A DNA stretch of 45,151 bases from Plantimonas leprariae. Lineage in GTDB: Bacteria; Pseudomonadota; Alphaproteobacteria; Rhizobiales; Rhizobiaceae. The notes below the pieces were generated by a model. The model saw only the letters and a program-made list of their open reading frames with translations, was not told where the DNA came from and ran no database searches. The stretch is from the NCBI RefSeq assembly GCF_008802405.1, contig NZ_VZDO01000026.1, forward strand, positions 1-45,151, in the 5' to 3' direction. Made by a program: the position numbers and the translations under genes. This document shows, one piece after another, positions 35,994-44,943 of the stretch (the stretch's first letter is position 1; every line of letters starts with the position of its first letter).

Positions 35994-37571
35994 TCAGTTC
36001 TGGCCCATCACCCCGTCGACCCGGCGGAAGAGCTTCAGCGGGTTGCCGTCGCGCAGCGCCTCCGGCTGCAGCGCCGCCGGCATGTCCTGGTAGCAGACCG
36101 GCCGCAGGAACCGGTCGATCGCCAGCGAGCCGACCGAGGTCGAGCGCCCGTCCGAGGTCGACGGGAACGGCCCGCCATGCACCATCGCGTGCGCCACCTC
36201 GACGCCGGTGCCGAAGTTGTTGACGAGGAGCCGGCCGGCGACGCGCTCGAGCTTCGGCAGGATCGCCTTCGCCGCCGCGTGGTCCGCCTCGTCGATGTGG
36301 AGCGAGACGGTGAGTTGGCCCTCCAGCGACTCGATCACCTTCGCGACCTCGGCTTCGTCGCGGCAGCGCACGACGAGCGAGGCCGCGCCGAAGATCTCGT
36401 CCTGCAACTCGCGAGCGGCGAGGAAGTCCTCGGCCTTCACCGCGAAGAGCTTCGCCTGCCCGCGCGAGGCGCCGCCGTCCTGGCCTGCCGCGACCTCCGC
36501 GACCGCCGCGTGTCCCGCGACCGCGTCGACACCCTTCCTGTAGGCGTCGAGGATGCCGCGCGTCAGCATCACGGCGGCGGGCATGCCGGACAGCGCTTCC
36601 GCCGCGCCCTTGACGAAGCTGTCGAGGCCTTCGCTTTCGACCGCGATCACGAGGCCGGGATTGGTGCAGAACTGGCCGGCGCCGAGCGTCAACGAGGCAG
36701 CGAAGGCCTTGCCGATCGCCTCGCCGCGGTTCTTCACCGCGCTCGGGAACAGGAAGACCGGGTTGATCGAGCTCATCTCGGCATAGACCGGGATCGGCTG
36801 CTCGCGGCCCGCCGCGATCCGCATCAGCGCGGTGCCGCCGCCACGCGAACCGGTGAAGCCGACCGCCCGGACGCGCCGGTCGGCGACGAGGCCTTGGCCG
36901 ATCTCGCGGCCGGAATCGAACAGGAGCGAGAAGGTGCCTTCCGGCAGGCCACGGTCCTTGACCGCCTTCTGCACGGCGCGGCCGACGAGTTCGGCCGTGC
37001 CGGGATGGGCGGAATGCGCCTTGCCGATCACCGGGCAACCGGCGGCGAGAGCGGAAGCGGTATCGCCGCCCGCGACCGAGAAGGCGAGCGGGAAATTCGA
37101 CGCGCCGAACACCGCGACGGGCCCGAGCGGGATCTTGCGCAGCCGCAGGTCCGGCCGGGGCAGGGGCTTCCTGTCCGGCAATGCCGGATCGAGGCGCAGC
37201 TCCAGGAAGCCGCCGTCGCGCACGACGCCCGCGAAGAGCTTCAACTGGCCGACGGTGCGGCCGCGCTCGCCCTCCACCCGGGCGCGCGGCAGGCCGCTTT
37301 CGGCGCAGCAGCGCTCGACGAGTTCGTCGCCGAGCGCCATGATGTTGTCGGCGATGGCTTCGAGGAAGAGCGCGCGCTCCTCCAGCGAGGTCTCGCGGTA
37401 GGTGTCGAAGGCGGCGTCGGCGAGCGCGCAGGCGCGCTCCAGATCGTCCTTGGTCGCGCCGCCGAAGCTCGGCTGCAGCTTCTCGCCGCTGGCGGCGTCG
37501 AAGCCGAAGATCTCGCCGTTCGCGCCCTTCACGGCCGTCTCGCCGATGAACTGCTGGCCCTGGATGGTCAT
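35994..37571 (-). CDS. 2,5-dioxovalerate (alpha-ketoglutaric semialdehyde) dehydrogenase
   Basis: 525 residues, the longer KGSADH-type aldehyde dehydrogenase. It has [43 protein letters not shown] (cofactor region), [11 protein letters not shown], the general base E in [15 protein letters not shown] and the nucleophile C in [12 protein letters not shown]. It oxidises alpha-ketoglutaric semialdehyde to 2-oxoglutarate with NAD(P)+, the last step of non-phosphorylative pentose and of hexarate or hydroxyproline breakdown. It lies 67 bases downstream of the L-2-keto-3-deoxyarabonate dehydratase gene, whose product is this substrate, so the pathway step is well supported. Confidence 0.92.
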   Translation of the reverse strand: MTIQGQQFIGETAVKGANGEIFGFDAASGEKLQPSFGGATKDDLERACALADAAFDTYRETSLEERALFLEAIADNIMALGDELVERCCAESGLPRARVEGERGRTVGQLKLFAGVVRDGGFLELRLDPALPDRKPLPRPDLRLRKIPLGPVAVFGASNFPLAFSVAGGDTASALAAGCPVIGKAHSAHPGTAELVGRAVQKAVKDRGLPEGTFSLLFDSGREIGQGLVADRRVRAVGFTGSRGGGTALMRIAAGREQPIPVYAEMSSINPVFLFPSAVKNRGEAIGKAFAASLTLGAGQFCTNPGLVIAVESEGLDSFVKGAAEALSGMPAAVMLTRGILDAYRKGVDAVAGHAAVAEVAAGQDGGASRGQAKLFAVKAEDFLAARELQDEIFGAASLVVRCRDEAEVAKVIESLEGQLTVSLHIDEADHAAAKAILPKLERVAGRLLVNNFGTGVEVAHAMVHGGPFPSTSDGRSTSVGSLAIDRFLRPVCYQDMPAALQPEALRDGNPLKLFRRVDGVMGQN

Positions 37572-37638
37572 GATGGTCTCCTTCGAGCGCTCCCGCGCCC
37601 GCATATAGGTTCGGATGGCGAAAAGCGCGGGTCGCCCG

Positions 37639-38562
37639 TCACTTGCCCCAGCGGAGCGCCACCGGCTCCAGCGGGCGCGCGAGTTCCAAGAGCCCTTCGC
37701 GCGTCGCGGGATGGATCTGGTCCAGCGGATGGCGGACGTGGTCGGAGCCGATCACGCCGCCTTCCATCATCACCGTCTTCGCCGCGCGGAGGCCACACTG
37801 GCGGTTCTCGTAGTTCACCAGCGGCAGGACGCGGGCATAGGCTTCCGCCGCGCCCGCCCGGTCGCCGGCCCGGTGCCGGTCGAAGACGGGCCGCAGCAGG
37901 TCCGGCAGAAGGGCGCTCGACATGGTGCCGGTCGCGCCGGCGTCGAGATCGGCCATCATGGTGATCGCCTCCTCGCCGTCGAACGGGCCGACGATTCGCT
38001 CACCCCCCGCTGCGATCAGCGAGCGGAGTTTGGCCGCCGACTGCGGCATCTCGATCTTGAAGTAGCGCACCAGCGGCACGTCGCTCGCGAGCTTGGCCAG
38101 GAACGGCACGGACAGCGCGACGCCGGACAGCGGCGCGTCCTGCACCATGATCGGGATGTTCGCCGCGTCCGCGACTTCCTTGAAGTGCTCGATCATCAGC
38201 TCTTCGCCCGCCCGGAGGCCCGAGCCGTGATAGGGCGGCATCAGCATCAGCATCGCCGCGCCGAGCTCGGCGGCCTCCCGGCCGCGCGCCGCAGCGATGC
38301 GGGTCGCGAAGTGCGAGCAGGTCACCATCACCGGCACCCGGCCCGCGACGTGCTCCAGCGACAGGTGGGTGAGGAGGCGGCGCTCGTCGTCGGCGAGGAG
38401 GAACTGCTCGGAATAGTTCGCCAGGATGCAGATGCCGTCGACGCCCTGGTCGATCATGCAGTCGAGGACGCGCTTCATGCCCTCCGGATCGAGGTCGCCG
38501 TTGGCGAGGAAGGGCGTCGGGGCGACCGGCCAGAGGCCGGAAAAGGGTTCGGTGAAGGACAT
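37639..38562 (-). CDS. L-2-keto-3-deoxyarabonate dehydratase (DHDPS family)
   Basis: 307 residues, TIM-barrel. The Schiff-base lysine is K169 in [15 protein letters not shown]. The family YNxP tyrosine segment is replaced by MVQDAPLSG (139-147), and the loop before it reads [10 protein letters not shown] where DapA has GTTGE. These features and the adjacent semialdehyde dehydrogenase fit the L-KDA dehydratase of the Azospirillum-type L-arabinose pathway: L-KDA to alpha-ketoglutaric semialdehyde and water. The earlier steps (arabinose dehydrogenase, lactonase, arabonate dehydratase) are not in the window. It sits 96 bases downstream of hisA on the same strand. Confidence 0.82.
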   Translation of the reverse strand: MSFTEPFSGLWPVAPTPFLANGDLDPEGMKRVLDCMIDQGVDGICILANYSEQFLLADDERRLLTHLSLEHVAGRVPVMVTCSHFATRIAAARGREAAELGAAMLMLMPPYHGSGLRAGEELMIEHFKEVADAANIPIMVQDAPLSGVALSVPFLAKLASDVPLVRYFKIEMPQSAAKLRSLIAAGGERIVGPFDGEEAITMMADLDAGATGTMSSALLPDLLRPVFDRHRAGDRAGAAEAYARVLPLVNYENRQCGLRAAKTVMMEGGVIGSDHVRHPLDQIHPATREGLLELARPLEPVALRWGK

Positions 38563-38658
38563 GGGAGGCGGCGGTCCGTTGGATGGCGCGTGAGGGTCAG
38601 GCGATTCCCCGCCCGATTAACGGAAGACGCGGGCCAGCGGAACCCGGCGGTGCGCGTT

Positions 38659-39399
38659 TCAGGCGGCTTGTTTCAGGAGCGCGAGCGCCTGGGAGCTGTC
38701 GATCCGCCCGTCGTAGAGCGCGCGGCCCGAGATCGCGCCTTCGAGGATCGCCGCATCGGGGCGGGCAAGCCGCCGGATGTCGTCCATGGAGGCGAGGCCG
38801 CCGGAGGCGATCACCGGAATCGGCACGGCATGCGCCAGTTCGACCGTCGCCTCCCAGTTGATGCCGGCGAGCACGCCGTCGCGGTCGATGTCGGTGTAGA
38901 CGATGGCGGCGACGCCGGCGTCCGCGAAACGTCGTGCCAGATCGAGCGCGGTGAGTTCGGAGGCTTCCGCCCAGCCTTCCACCGCGACGCGCCCGCCGCG
39001 GGCGTCGATGCCGACCGCCACTTGCCCCGGAAAGCGCTTCGCCGCCTCGCGCACCACGGCGGGATCCCGCACCGCGACCGTGCCGAGGATGACGCGCCGG
39101 AGGCCGAGGGAAAGCCAGCGCTCGACGTCGGCGAGCGTGCGGATGCCGCCGCCGAGCTGCACCCGCATGTTGCCGCCGACCGCCGCGATGATCGCCTCCA
39201 CCGCGGGAGCGTTCCGCGCCGCGCCGGCGAAGGCGCCGTCGAGGTCGACGACGTGGAGATGCGTGAAGCCTTGAGCCTCGAAGGCGCGAGCCTGCGCCGC
39301 CGGGTCGGCGTTGTAGACGGTGGCCTGCTCCATGTCGCCGAGCCGCAGGCGCACGCATTCGCCGTTCTTCAGGTCGATCGCGGGATAGAGGATCGGCAT
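38659..39399 (-). CDS. hisA: Phosphoribosylformimino-5-aminoimidazole carboxamide ribotide isomerase
   Basis: 246 residues, TIM-barrel with two half-barrel repeats. The acid D9 in YPAIDLKNG and the second acid in VYTDIDRDG are present, with phosphate loops QLGGGIRT and ASGGLAS. It does the fourth step of histidine synthesis, an Amadori rearrangement of ProFAR. Its start overlaps the hisH stop by one base, so the two are translationally coupled. Confidence 0.95.
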   Translation of the reverse strand: MPILYPAIDLKNGECVRLRLGDMEQATVYNADPAAQARAFEAQGFTHLHVVDLDGAFAGAARNAPAVEAIIAAVGGNMRVQLGGGIRTLADVERWLSLGLRRVILGTVAVRDPAVVREAAKRFPGQVAVGIDARGGRVAVEGWAEASELTALDLARRFADAGVAAIVYTDIDRDGVLAGINWEATVELAHAVPIPVIASGGLASMDDIRRLARPDAAILEGAISGRALYDGRIDSSQALALLKQAA

Positions 39400-40055
39400 C
39401 AGGGCTTCCAGCGCAGGAAGTTCGCGAGAAGCGCCAGGCCGAGGCGCTGGCTCTTCTCGGGGTGGAACTGCGTGCCGGCGCGGTTCTCGCGCGCCACCAT
39501 CGCCGTCACCGCGCCGCCGTAGTCGCAGGTCGCGACGACATCGGCCTCGTCGGCCGGCGTCAAGTGGTAGGAATGGACGAAATAGGCGTGGAGGCCCTCG
39601 TCGCCGGTCGGGATGCCGGCGAGGAGCGGGTGCTCGCGGCGTTTCTCAAGCGTGTTCCAGCCGATCTGCGGAACCTTCAGCGCCGGATCGGCCGGAACGA
39701 TCGGCCCGACGTCGCCGCCGATCCAGCCGAAGCCCTCGGTGATCGTCTTCTCGAGCCCGCGCGTCGACATGAGCTGCATGCCGACGCAGATGCCGAGGAA
39801 CGGCCGGCCCCGGCGCTCCACCGCGTCGCGCAGCGCGTCCGTCATGCCGGGCACGGCGTCGAGACCGGCGCGGCAGTCGGCATAGGCGCCGACGCCGGGC
39901 AGGACGATCCGGTCCGCCGCCGCCACGACCGCCGGGTCGTCGGTGAGGCGGATCTGCGTATCCAGGCCGCTCTCGCGCGCCGAGCGCTCGAAGGCCTTCG
40001 TCGCCGAGCGGAGGTTCCCCGAGCCGTAGTCGATGATCGCGAGCGTCTCGCTCAT
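39399..40055 (-). CDS. hisH: Imidazole glycerol phosphate synthase, glutaminase subunit
   Basis: 218 residues, class I glutamine amidotransferase. The oxyanion strand is [10 protein letters not shown], the nucleophile cysteine is in [11 protein letters not shown] and the H/E pair is in [10 protein letters not shown]. It supplies ammonia from glutamine to HisF. HisF is not encoded next to it in this window. Its ATG overlaps the stop of the DUF2628 gene (ATGA). Confidence 0.95.
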   Translation of the reverse strand: MSETLAIIDYGSGNLRSATKAFERSARESGLDTQIRLTDDPAVVAAADRIVLPGVGAYADCRAGLDAVPGMTDALRDAVERRGRPFLGICVGMQLMSTRGLEKTITEGFGWIGGDVGPIVPADPALKVPQIGWNTLEKRREHPLLAGIPTGDEGLHAYFVHSYHLTPADEADVVATCDYGGAVTAMVARENRAGTQFHPEKSQRLGLALLANFLRWKP

Positions 40056-40546
40056 GCGTGGGCCTTCCGCGCGAACGGCCACCAGCGGCGGCGCTTCGGC
40101 TCCGGCGCGACCGGCTCGAACGCCCACGGCAGGGCGGCCTCGGAGCGGCCGCTTGCGGTGCGCGCCACGGCATGCCCGGCGAAGTAGAGGATCGCGGCTT
40201 CCGCCGCGTCCTGTGCCTCCACCGCGCCGGCGTCGCGATAACGGCGGCGGAGAAGCCGCCGCGCCCGCCATTCCGGCCCTTCCAGCGCGACGAGGAGGCC
40301 GAGCAGGACGATGAGCGGCACGGCGACGAGCCCCAGCCCCGAGCGGGCGAGATAAAGGAGCCAGCCGCCGAGGAGCAGCACGAGCACGCCTTGCACGACG
40401 AGGCCGTAGCGCAAGAGCCACAGCGGCGCGAACAGGAAGGCCGGAGCCGAGAAGCGGTCGCGCACGAAGACGGCGTCCTCGCTGGCGCCCTCCGTGCGGG
40501 GCGCGCCGGCAGTCCCCGGCGGCTCGAACACCATGAAGCGCGTCAC
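40052..40546 (-). CDS. DUF2628 domain-containing membrane protein
   Basis: 164 residues from a GTG start that overlaps the hisB stop (GTGA). [11 protein letters not shown] opens the protein, then [23 protein letters not shown] (about 32-54) enters the first hydrophobic segment. Two to three segments follow ([44 protein letters not shown]). The C-terminal [10 protein letters not shown] is basic and probably cytoplasmic. DUF2628 is a small inner-membrane family of unknown function. The 4-base overlaps on both sides show it is co-translated with histidine genes, an arrangement known in other Rhizobiales. Confidence 0.88.
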   Translation of the reverse strand: MTRFMVFEPPGTAGAPRTEGASEDAVFVRDRFSAPAFLFAPLWLLRYGLVVQGVLVLLLGGWLLYLARSGLGLVAVPLIVLLGLLVALEGPEWRARRLLRRRYRDAGAVEAQDAAEAAILYFAGHAVARTASGRSEAALPWAFEPVAPEPKRRRWWPFARKAHA

Positions 40547-41151
40547 GCCAGCATGCCCTTGGTGGAGGGAACGAGGTCCGCTTGCCGCGGATCGATCGCT
40601 ACCGCGTCGCCAAGCACCCGCGCCACCGCCTTGAAGCAGGTCTCGGCGATGTGGTGCGAGTTCAGGCCGTAGAGGTTCTCGATGTGGAGCGTAACGCCGG
40701 CATTCTGCGCCAGCGCCTGGAAGAACTCGCGCACGAGCTCGGTGTCGAAGGTGCCGATCTTCGCCGCCGGGAACTCGGCCCTGAACACGAGGAACGGCCG
40801 GCCCGAGACGTCGATGGCGGCGCGCGTCAGGCACTCGTCCATCGCGAGGTCGAGCGAGGCGTAGCGGCGGATGCCGCGCCGCTCGCCGAGCGCCTGCCGG
40901 ATCGCCTGACCGATCGCGATGCCGGTGTCCTCCACCGCATGGTGGTCGTCGATATGGAGGTCGCCTTCGGTGCGGATCGTCATGTCGATCAGCGAATGGC
41001 GGGCGAGCTGGTCCAGCATATGGTCGAAGAAGCCGACGCCGGTCGCGATCGTCGCGCGGCCCTCACCGTCGAGGTCGACGCGGACGCTGACCTTCGTTTC
41101 CTTCGTCTGCCGTTCGACCGTGGCATCGCGCCGGCCCGCCGTCTCGCCCAT
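40543..41151 (-). CDS. hisB: Imidazoleglycerol-phosphate dehydratase
   Basis: 202 residues, the monofunctional form without the phosphatase domain found in enterobacteria. It has the metal-binding repeats [33 protein letters not shown] and [12 protein letters not shown] (Mn-binding HHxxE motifs). It dehydrates imidazole glycerol phosphate in the sixth histidine step. The ATG at 41151 has AGGATCG upstream. It is the first gene of the leftward run hisB-DUF2628-hisH-hisA and is divergent from hslV. Confidence 0.95.
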   Translation of the reverse strand: MGETAGRRDATVERQTKETKVSVRVDLDGEGRATIATGVGFFDHMLDQLARHSLIDMTIRTEGDLHIDDHHAVEDTGIAIGQAIRQALGERRGIRRYASLDLAMDECLTRAAIDVSGRPFLVFRAEFPAAKIGTFDTELVREFFQALAQNAGVTLHIENLYGLNSHHIAETCFKAVARVLGDAVAIDPRQADLVPSTKGMLA

Positions 41152-41293
41152 CTCGATCCTGCTCGTTCGCCGCAGCGTTCCGTTCCGCCGCTGGATTAGA
41201 GCATCGGCGCCCGCGTGGAAACCGCTTCGAACCGATCTTACATGGATCGGGAAGCTGCGGCCCATCGGCCGCTTCCTAAGGATTCCGGCCAAG

Positions 41294-41860
41294 ATGAACT
41301 TCGAGAAGCACGACCCGGCGACGATCTACGGCACCACGATCGTCACGGTGAGGAAGGGCGGCAAGGTGGTGGTGGCGGGCGACGGGCAGGTCTCGCTCGG
41401 CAACACGGTGATGAAGGGCAATGCCCGGAAGGTCCGGCGCATCGGCAAGGATGGACAGGTGCTCGCCGGTTTCGCCGGCGCGACCGCCGACGCCTTCACG
41501 CTCCTGGAGCGGCTGGAGGGCAAGCTGGAGCAGTATCCGGATCAGTTGATGCGTGCTTCCGTCGAGCTTGCCAAGGACTGGCGCACCGACCGCTACCTCC
41601 GGCGGCTGGAGGCGATGATGATCGTCGCCGATGCCCGCGTGACCCTGACGCTCACCGGCAACGGCGACGTCCTCGAGCCGCAGCACGGCGTGATGGCGAT
41701 CGGCTCGGGCGGCAACTACGCGCTGGCCGCGGCGCGGGCGCTCGCCGATACCGACTTTCCCGCCGAGGAGGTGGCCCGCCGCGCGATGAAGATCGCGGCG
41801 GAAATCTGCATCTACACCAACGACAGCGTCGTCCTCGAATCTCTTGACGCCAAGGACTGA
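41294..41860 (+). CDS. hslV: ATP-dependent protease subunit HslV (ClpQ)
   Basis: 188 residues. A 13-residue propeptide precedes the catalytic threonine T14 in [26 protein letters not shown] and D/S support residues and the conserved [21 protein letters not shown] and [14 protein letters not shown] are present. HslV dodecamers need the HslU ATPase to unfold and feed substrates. No hslU follows: the next gene encodes a DUF5872 protein. The start of hslV is divergent from hisB across 142 bases. Confidence 0.95.
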   Translation: MNFEKHDPATIYGTTIVTVRKGGKVVVAGDGQVSLGNTVMKGNARKVRRIGKDGQVLAGFAGATADAFTLLERLEGKLEQYPDQLMRASVELAKDWRTDRYLRRLEAMMIVADARVTLTLTGNGDVLEPQHGVMAIGSGGNYALAAARALADTDFPAEEVARRAMKIAAEICIYTNDSVVLESLDAKD

Positions 41861-41895
41861 ACGCCGCAGCCGCGAGCCCGCATCCTTCCGCGCCT

Positions 41896-41921
41896 CGCCG
41901 TGTTTCACGTGAAACACGGCG
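41896..41921. other. parS: parS centromere site (ParB binding)
   Basis: The core TGTTTCACGTGAAACA (41901-41916) is the textbook bacterial chromosomal parS sequence. It extends five more complementary bases on each side, making a perfect 26-bp palindrome without a loop. Known: ParB loads here, spreads along DNA and recruits ParA and condensin for origin segregation. Sites usually cluster near the replication origin. It sits between hslV and the DUF5872 gene, 16 bases before the latter. Confidence 0.9.
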
Positions 41922-41937
41922 CTCGGGAGACAAGGGC

Positions 41938-42453
41938 ATGGCGGGAACGGCCGAGAAGAGCGATCTGAAGCTCTGGGACAAAGTGAAGGGCGAGGTCACG
42001 AAGGGCGCGAAGGGCGGCAAGCCCGGCCAATGGTCGGCCCGGAAGGCGCAACTCGCGACAGCCGAATACAAGAAGGAAGGCGGCGGCTACGAGGGCAGGA
42101 AGTCGGCCGGCAACCACCTCCACCAGTGGACGGAGGAGGACTGGGGCACGAAGTCCGGCAAGGAGAGTGGGAAGACCGGCGAGCGCTACCTGCCGAAGGA
42201 AGCTCGCGAGCATCTCTCGAAGGACGAATATGCCCGCACCACCGCCAAGAAGCGGGCGGACACGAAGAAGGGCAAGCAGTTCTCCACCCAGCCGGAGGAC
42301 GTGGCGAAGAAGACCGCCCCGCACCGCGAGACGGGCGGCGGGGGAGGCAAGGGCGTCGCGACCAAGGCCGAGCTCTACGCGAAGGCCGCGAAAGAGGGTG
42401 TCGAGGGCCGCTCGAAGATGACGAAGGCCGAACTCGAACGCGCTCTGCGGTAG
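41938..42453 (+). CDS. DUF5872 domain-containing basic protein
   Basis: 171 residues, strongly basic and hydrophilic. The N-terminal DUF5872-like block reads LWDKVKGEVTKGAKGGKPGQWSARKAQLA and continues EYKKEGGGY. The middle is lysine-rich (KKRADTKKGKQF), and the tail (KAELYAKAAKEGVEGRSKMTKAELERAL) looks like a SAP/Rho-N-type nucleic-acid-binding fold. There is no signal or membrane segment. I infer a DNA- or RNA-associated protein of unknown task. The parS palindrome lies just upstream, so ParB spreading could affect its expression. GGAGACAAGGG precedes the ATG. Confidence 0.82.
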   Translation: MAGTAEKSDLKLWDKVKGEVTKGAKGGKPGQWSARKAQLATAEYKKEGGGYEGRKSAGNHLHQWTEEDWGTKSGKESGKTGERYLPKEAREHLSKDEYARTTAKKRADTKKGKQFSTQPEDVAKKTAPHRETGGGGGKGVATKAELYAKAAKEGVEGRSKMTKAELERALR

Positions 42454-42470
42454 CTTAAGGCGAGCGGCAC

Positions 42471-43043
42471 TCAGTCCTTGGCGCGCTCCACGTAGGAACC
42501 GTCCTCGGTCATGATCACGACACGCGTGCCGGCCGAGATGTGCGGCGGCACCGTGGTGCGCACGCCGTTCGACAGGATCGCCGGCTTGTAGGACGAGGAG
42601 GCGGTCTGGCCCTTGGTCACCGGCTCGGTCTCCACCACCTCGAAGGTGACGCGCTGCGGCAGCACCACCGACAGCGGCACGCCGTTGTGCTGCGACAGGT
42701 AGACCGCCATACCTTCCTGCAGATAGGCCGCCTGGTCGCCGAGCACGTCCGGCGGCACCGCCACCTGCTCGTAGGATTCGGGGTTCATGAAGTGGAACCC
42801 CTCGCCGTCGGAATAGAGGAAGGTGTGCTCGCGGTCTTCCACGAAGGCGCGCTCCACCTGCTCGGTGGTGCGGTAGCGGTCCGACACCTTCACGCCATCG
42901 ACGATGCGGCGCATGTCGAGTTGCGTCACCGGCGTGCCCTTGCCGGGATGGATGTTCTCGGCCGACAGAATCACATAGAGCTTGCCATCGTCCCGCTCGA
43001 CGACGTTGCCTTTGCGGAGCGAACTGGCGATCACCTTCACCAC
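42471..43043 (-). CDS. efp: Translation elongation factor P
   Basis: 190 residues in three beta-barrel domains. The modification site is the lysine in [12 protein letters not shown] (K35, or K34 if started one codon later). The C-terminal domain has [17 protein letters not shown] and [16 protein letters not shown] rescues ribosomes stalled at polyproline. The start is GTG; AGGAT lies 9 bases before 43043, so that GTG is preferred over the next one at 43040. It is divergent from epmA, which encodes the enzyme that lysylates it. Confidence 0.95.
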   Translation of the reverse strand: MVKVIASSLRKGNVVERDDGKLYVILSAENIHPGKGTPVTQLDMRRIVDGVKVSDRYRTTEQVERAFVEDREHTFLYSDGEGFHFMNPESYEQVAVPPDVLGDQAAYLQEGMAVYLSQHNGVPLSVVLPQRVTFEVVETEPVTKGQTASSSYKPAILSNGVRTTVPPHISAGTRVVIMTEDGSYVERAKD

Positions 43044-43158
43044 GGGCGGATATCCTGAATTATCGTTGGAGGGGGCCTGAAAAACGGCGCTGGCGCCCGC
43101 CCTAGCGCATCTTCGCCGCGACCGCCAGCCGTCGCGCCCGCCGAGCCGGACCCCGATC

Positions 43159-44214
43159 ATGACCAGAGCCTCGCCCTGGTGGACGCCCGCCGTCCACGCC
43201 GACCGCCGCCCTCGGCTTCTCCAGCGCGGCCGCATCCGGACGGCGTTCCGGCGCTGGTTCGAGGACGGCGGCTTCACGGAGATCGAGGCGGCGTGCCTGC
43301 AGGTCTCGCCCGGCAACGAGACGCATCTCGCCGCCTTCGCGACGGAACTCGTCGGGCCGGACGGCGCGCGCTCCCCGCTCTACCTCCATACCTCGCCGGA
43401 ATTCGCGGCGAAGAAGCTGCTGGCGGCGGGCGAAGAGCGCATCTTCTCGCTCGGCCCCGTCTGGCGCAACCGCGAGCGGGGGGTCCTGCATCATCCCGAA
43501 TTCACCATGCTGGAATGGTACCGGACGGGCGAGCCCTACGAGCGGCTGGTGGCGGACTGCGCCGCGCTCGTCGCGCTTGCCGCCGAGACCGCGGGCGCGA
43601 AAACCTTTCGCTTCCGGGACCGGGAGGCCGATCCTTACCGCCCGCCGGAACGACTGACGGTCGCCGAGGCATTCCGCCGCTTCGCCGGCATCGACCTCCT
43701 CGCCACCGTCGACCCGGACGGCGGCACGGACCGCGACGGGCTTCGCGCGGCGCTGGCCGCGGCCGGCATCCGCACCGCGCCGGACGATACGTGGAGCGAT
43801 CTCTTCAGCCGCGTCATGGTGGAGCGGATCGAGCCGCGGCTGGGCGAAGGGCGCGCGACCGTGCTCTGCGAGTATCCCGTGCCGGAAGCGGCGCTCGCCC
43901 GGCCGAAACCGGGCGACGGGCGCGTCGCCGAGCGCTTCGAACTCTATGCCTGCGGCGTCGAGCTCGCCAACGGCTTCGGCGAACTGACCGACGCGGCCGA
44001 GCAGCGCCGCCGCTTCGAGGCCGACATGGACGAGAAGGAACGCATCTACGGGGAGCGCTATCCCGTCGACGAGGATTTCCTCGCCGCCTTGCGGATCATG
44101 CCGGAAGCCGCAGGCATCGCGCTCGGCTTCGACCGCCTCGCGATGCTGGCGACGGGCGCGCGGCGGATCGAGGACGTCCTCTGGACGCCGGTGGCCGGCG
44201 GCGAGGCTTCCTGA
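43159..44214 (+). CDS. epmA: EF-P lysyltransferase EpmA (PoxA/GenX)
   Basis: 351 residues, a class II lysyl-tRNA-synthetase core without an anticodon-binding domain. Motif 2 is [26 protein letters not shown] (about 95-120); motif 3 is [22 protein letters not shown] near the end. It ligates beta-lysine or lysine to EF-P. It is 115 bases from the divergent efp, so they probably share a promoter region. The lysine aminomutase epmB is not in the window. Confidence 0.94.
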   Translation: MTRASPWWTPAVHADRRPRLLQRGRIRTAFRRWFEDGGFTEIEAACLQVSPGNETHLAAFATELVGPDGARSPLYLHTSPEFAAKKLLAAGEERIFSLGPVWRNRERGVLHHPEFTMLEWYRTGEPYERLVADCAALVALAAETAGAKTFRFRDREADPYRPPERLTVAEAFRRFAGIDLLATVDPDGGTDRDGLRAALAAAGIRTAPDDTWSDLFSRVMVERIEPRLGEGRATVLCEYPVPEAALARPKPGDGRVAERFELYACGVELANGFGELTDAAEQRRRFEADMDEKERIYGERYPVDEDFLAALRIMPEAAGIALGFDRLAMLATGARRIEDVLWTPVAGGEAS

Positions 44215-44282
44215 CGGTGCGTGCCTTCGCGCAGCAACCGGTCGGTGTCCTGGCCGTTGCTGCCGGGAAACGGGATGCCGCC

Positions 44283-44453
44283 ATGACCGACGAGGAAAAG
44301 ATTGCCTACGAGGAGGGCCGGGTCGCGGCGACCAACGCCGAGCCGGAAGCGCGCTGTCCCTACGGGCCGGACGATGCCGGACGCGCCGCCGCCTGGCGCG
44401 CCGGTTACGAATATGTCGAGGCGATCGGCCGCAAGGGCGAGCCGAACGACTGA
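44283..44453 (+). CDS. Small Rmf/CrpP-fold protein
   Basis: 56 residues. It has an acidic start MTDEEKIAYEEGRVAA and the block CPYGPDDAGRAAAWRAGYEY (about 29-48). This matches the Gx..A......CPY......R..W..GY pattern of ribosome modulation factor and the CrpP-like family. Known Rmf silences 70S ribosomes by dimerising them in stationary phase. Here I call the fold only; a ribosome role next to efp/epmA is an inference. It follows epmA by 68 bases. Confidence 0.65.
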   Translation: MTDEEKIAYEEGRVAATNAEPEARCPYGPDDAGRAAAWRAGYEYVEAIGRKGEPND

Positions 44454-44554
44454 GCGCCGGGCGAGGACGGACAGGCTGCGGTCGGAGTGGCGGCGGATAC
44501 CGCGATCCGTTCAGCGCTGGGGGAGTGCGACGTGCTGGGCAGGCCGTTGGCGCC

Positions 44555-44675
44555 GGGCCACTGAACGCCGGCTTCGTTTCTGCCTCCGGCGTCGCCTCGG
44601 GACGACCGGCGCATCGGCGGCCTCCGATGCCCTGTTCGGCATTGGTTCGATCTCGAAGACCTTCGCCGCCGCCTG
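44555..44675 (+). pseudogene. Serine hydrolase (class C beta-lactamase-like) remnant
   Basis: One frame encodes DALFGIGSISKTFAA (about 44626-44670), the SxxK active-site block of beta-lactamase/esterase-type serine hydrolases. The matching upstream sequence (AGFVSASGVASGRPA) lies in a different frame, and no homology continues downstream. It is a short decayed fragment of a gene that would normally be about 400-500 codons. The rest of 44454-44943 has no gene; its AT content rises toward the next start, which suits a promoter. Confidence 0.4.
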
Positions 44676-44943
44676 CGCTCCTCCATATCCGAAAGAAGAC
44701 TCGGCTTCGTCATCATGGAAAACAAGGATTAACCCGGTTTCGGCGAGGTAAAGCCGGCCTTCACTATATTGGACGCGATCGACGGCAAGTCGAAACGAGC
44801 CGAACTGGACGGCAGTACTACACCGTCCATTAAAGAGTTCAGTGTAGCTTTCGGTCATCGCGAGACGAGCCGCCCCGCCGGGCAGCGGAAGGCGGCTGCT
44901 TCGCACGATGGGCTCGACCGCTGTACTGGGGGCAGGAGGCGCA

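Noticed and set aside
36177-37964. 595-codon plus-strand frame opposite the semialdehyde dehydrogenase
   Set aside because: Low-complexity R/A/D/E/G-rich translation with no recognisable motif; the minus-strand enzymes have full catalytic motifs.
41896-41921. Palindrome after hslV read as a transcription terminator
   Set aside because: It has no loop and no T-run, and its 16-bp core is exactly the parS sequence.
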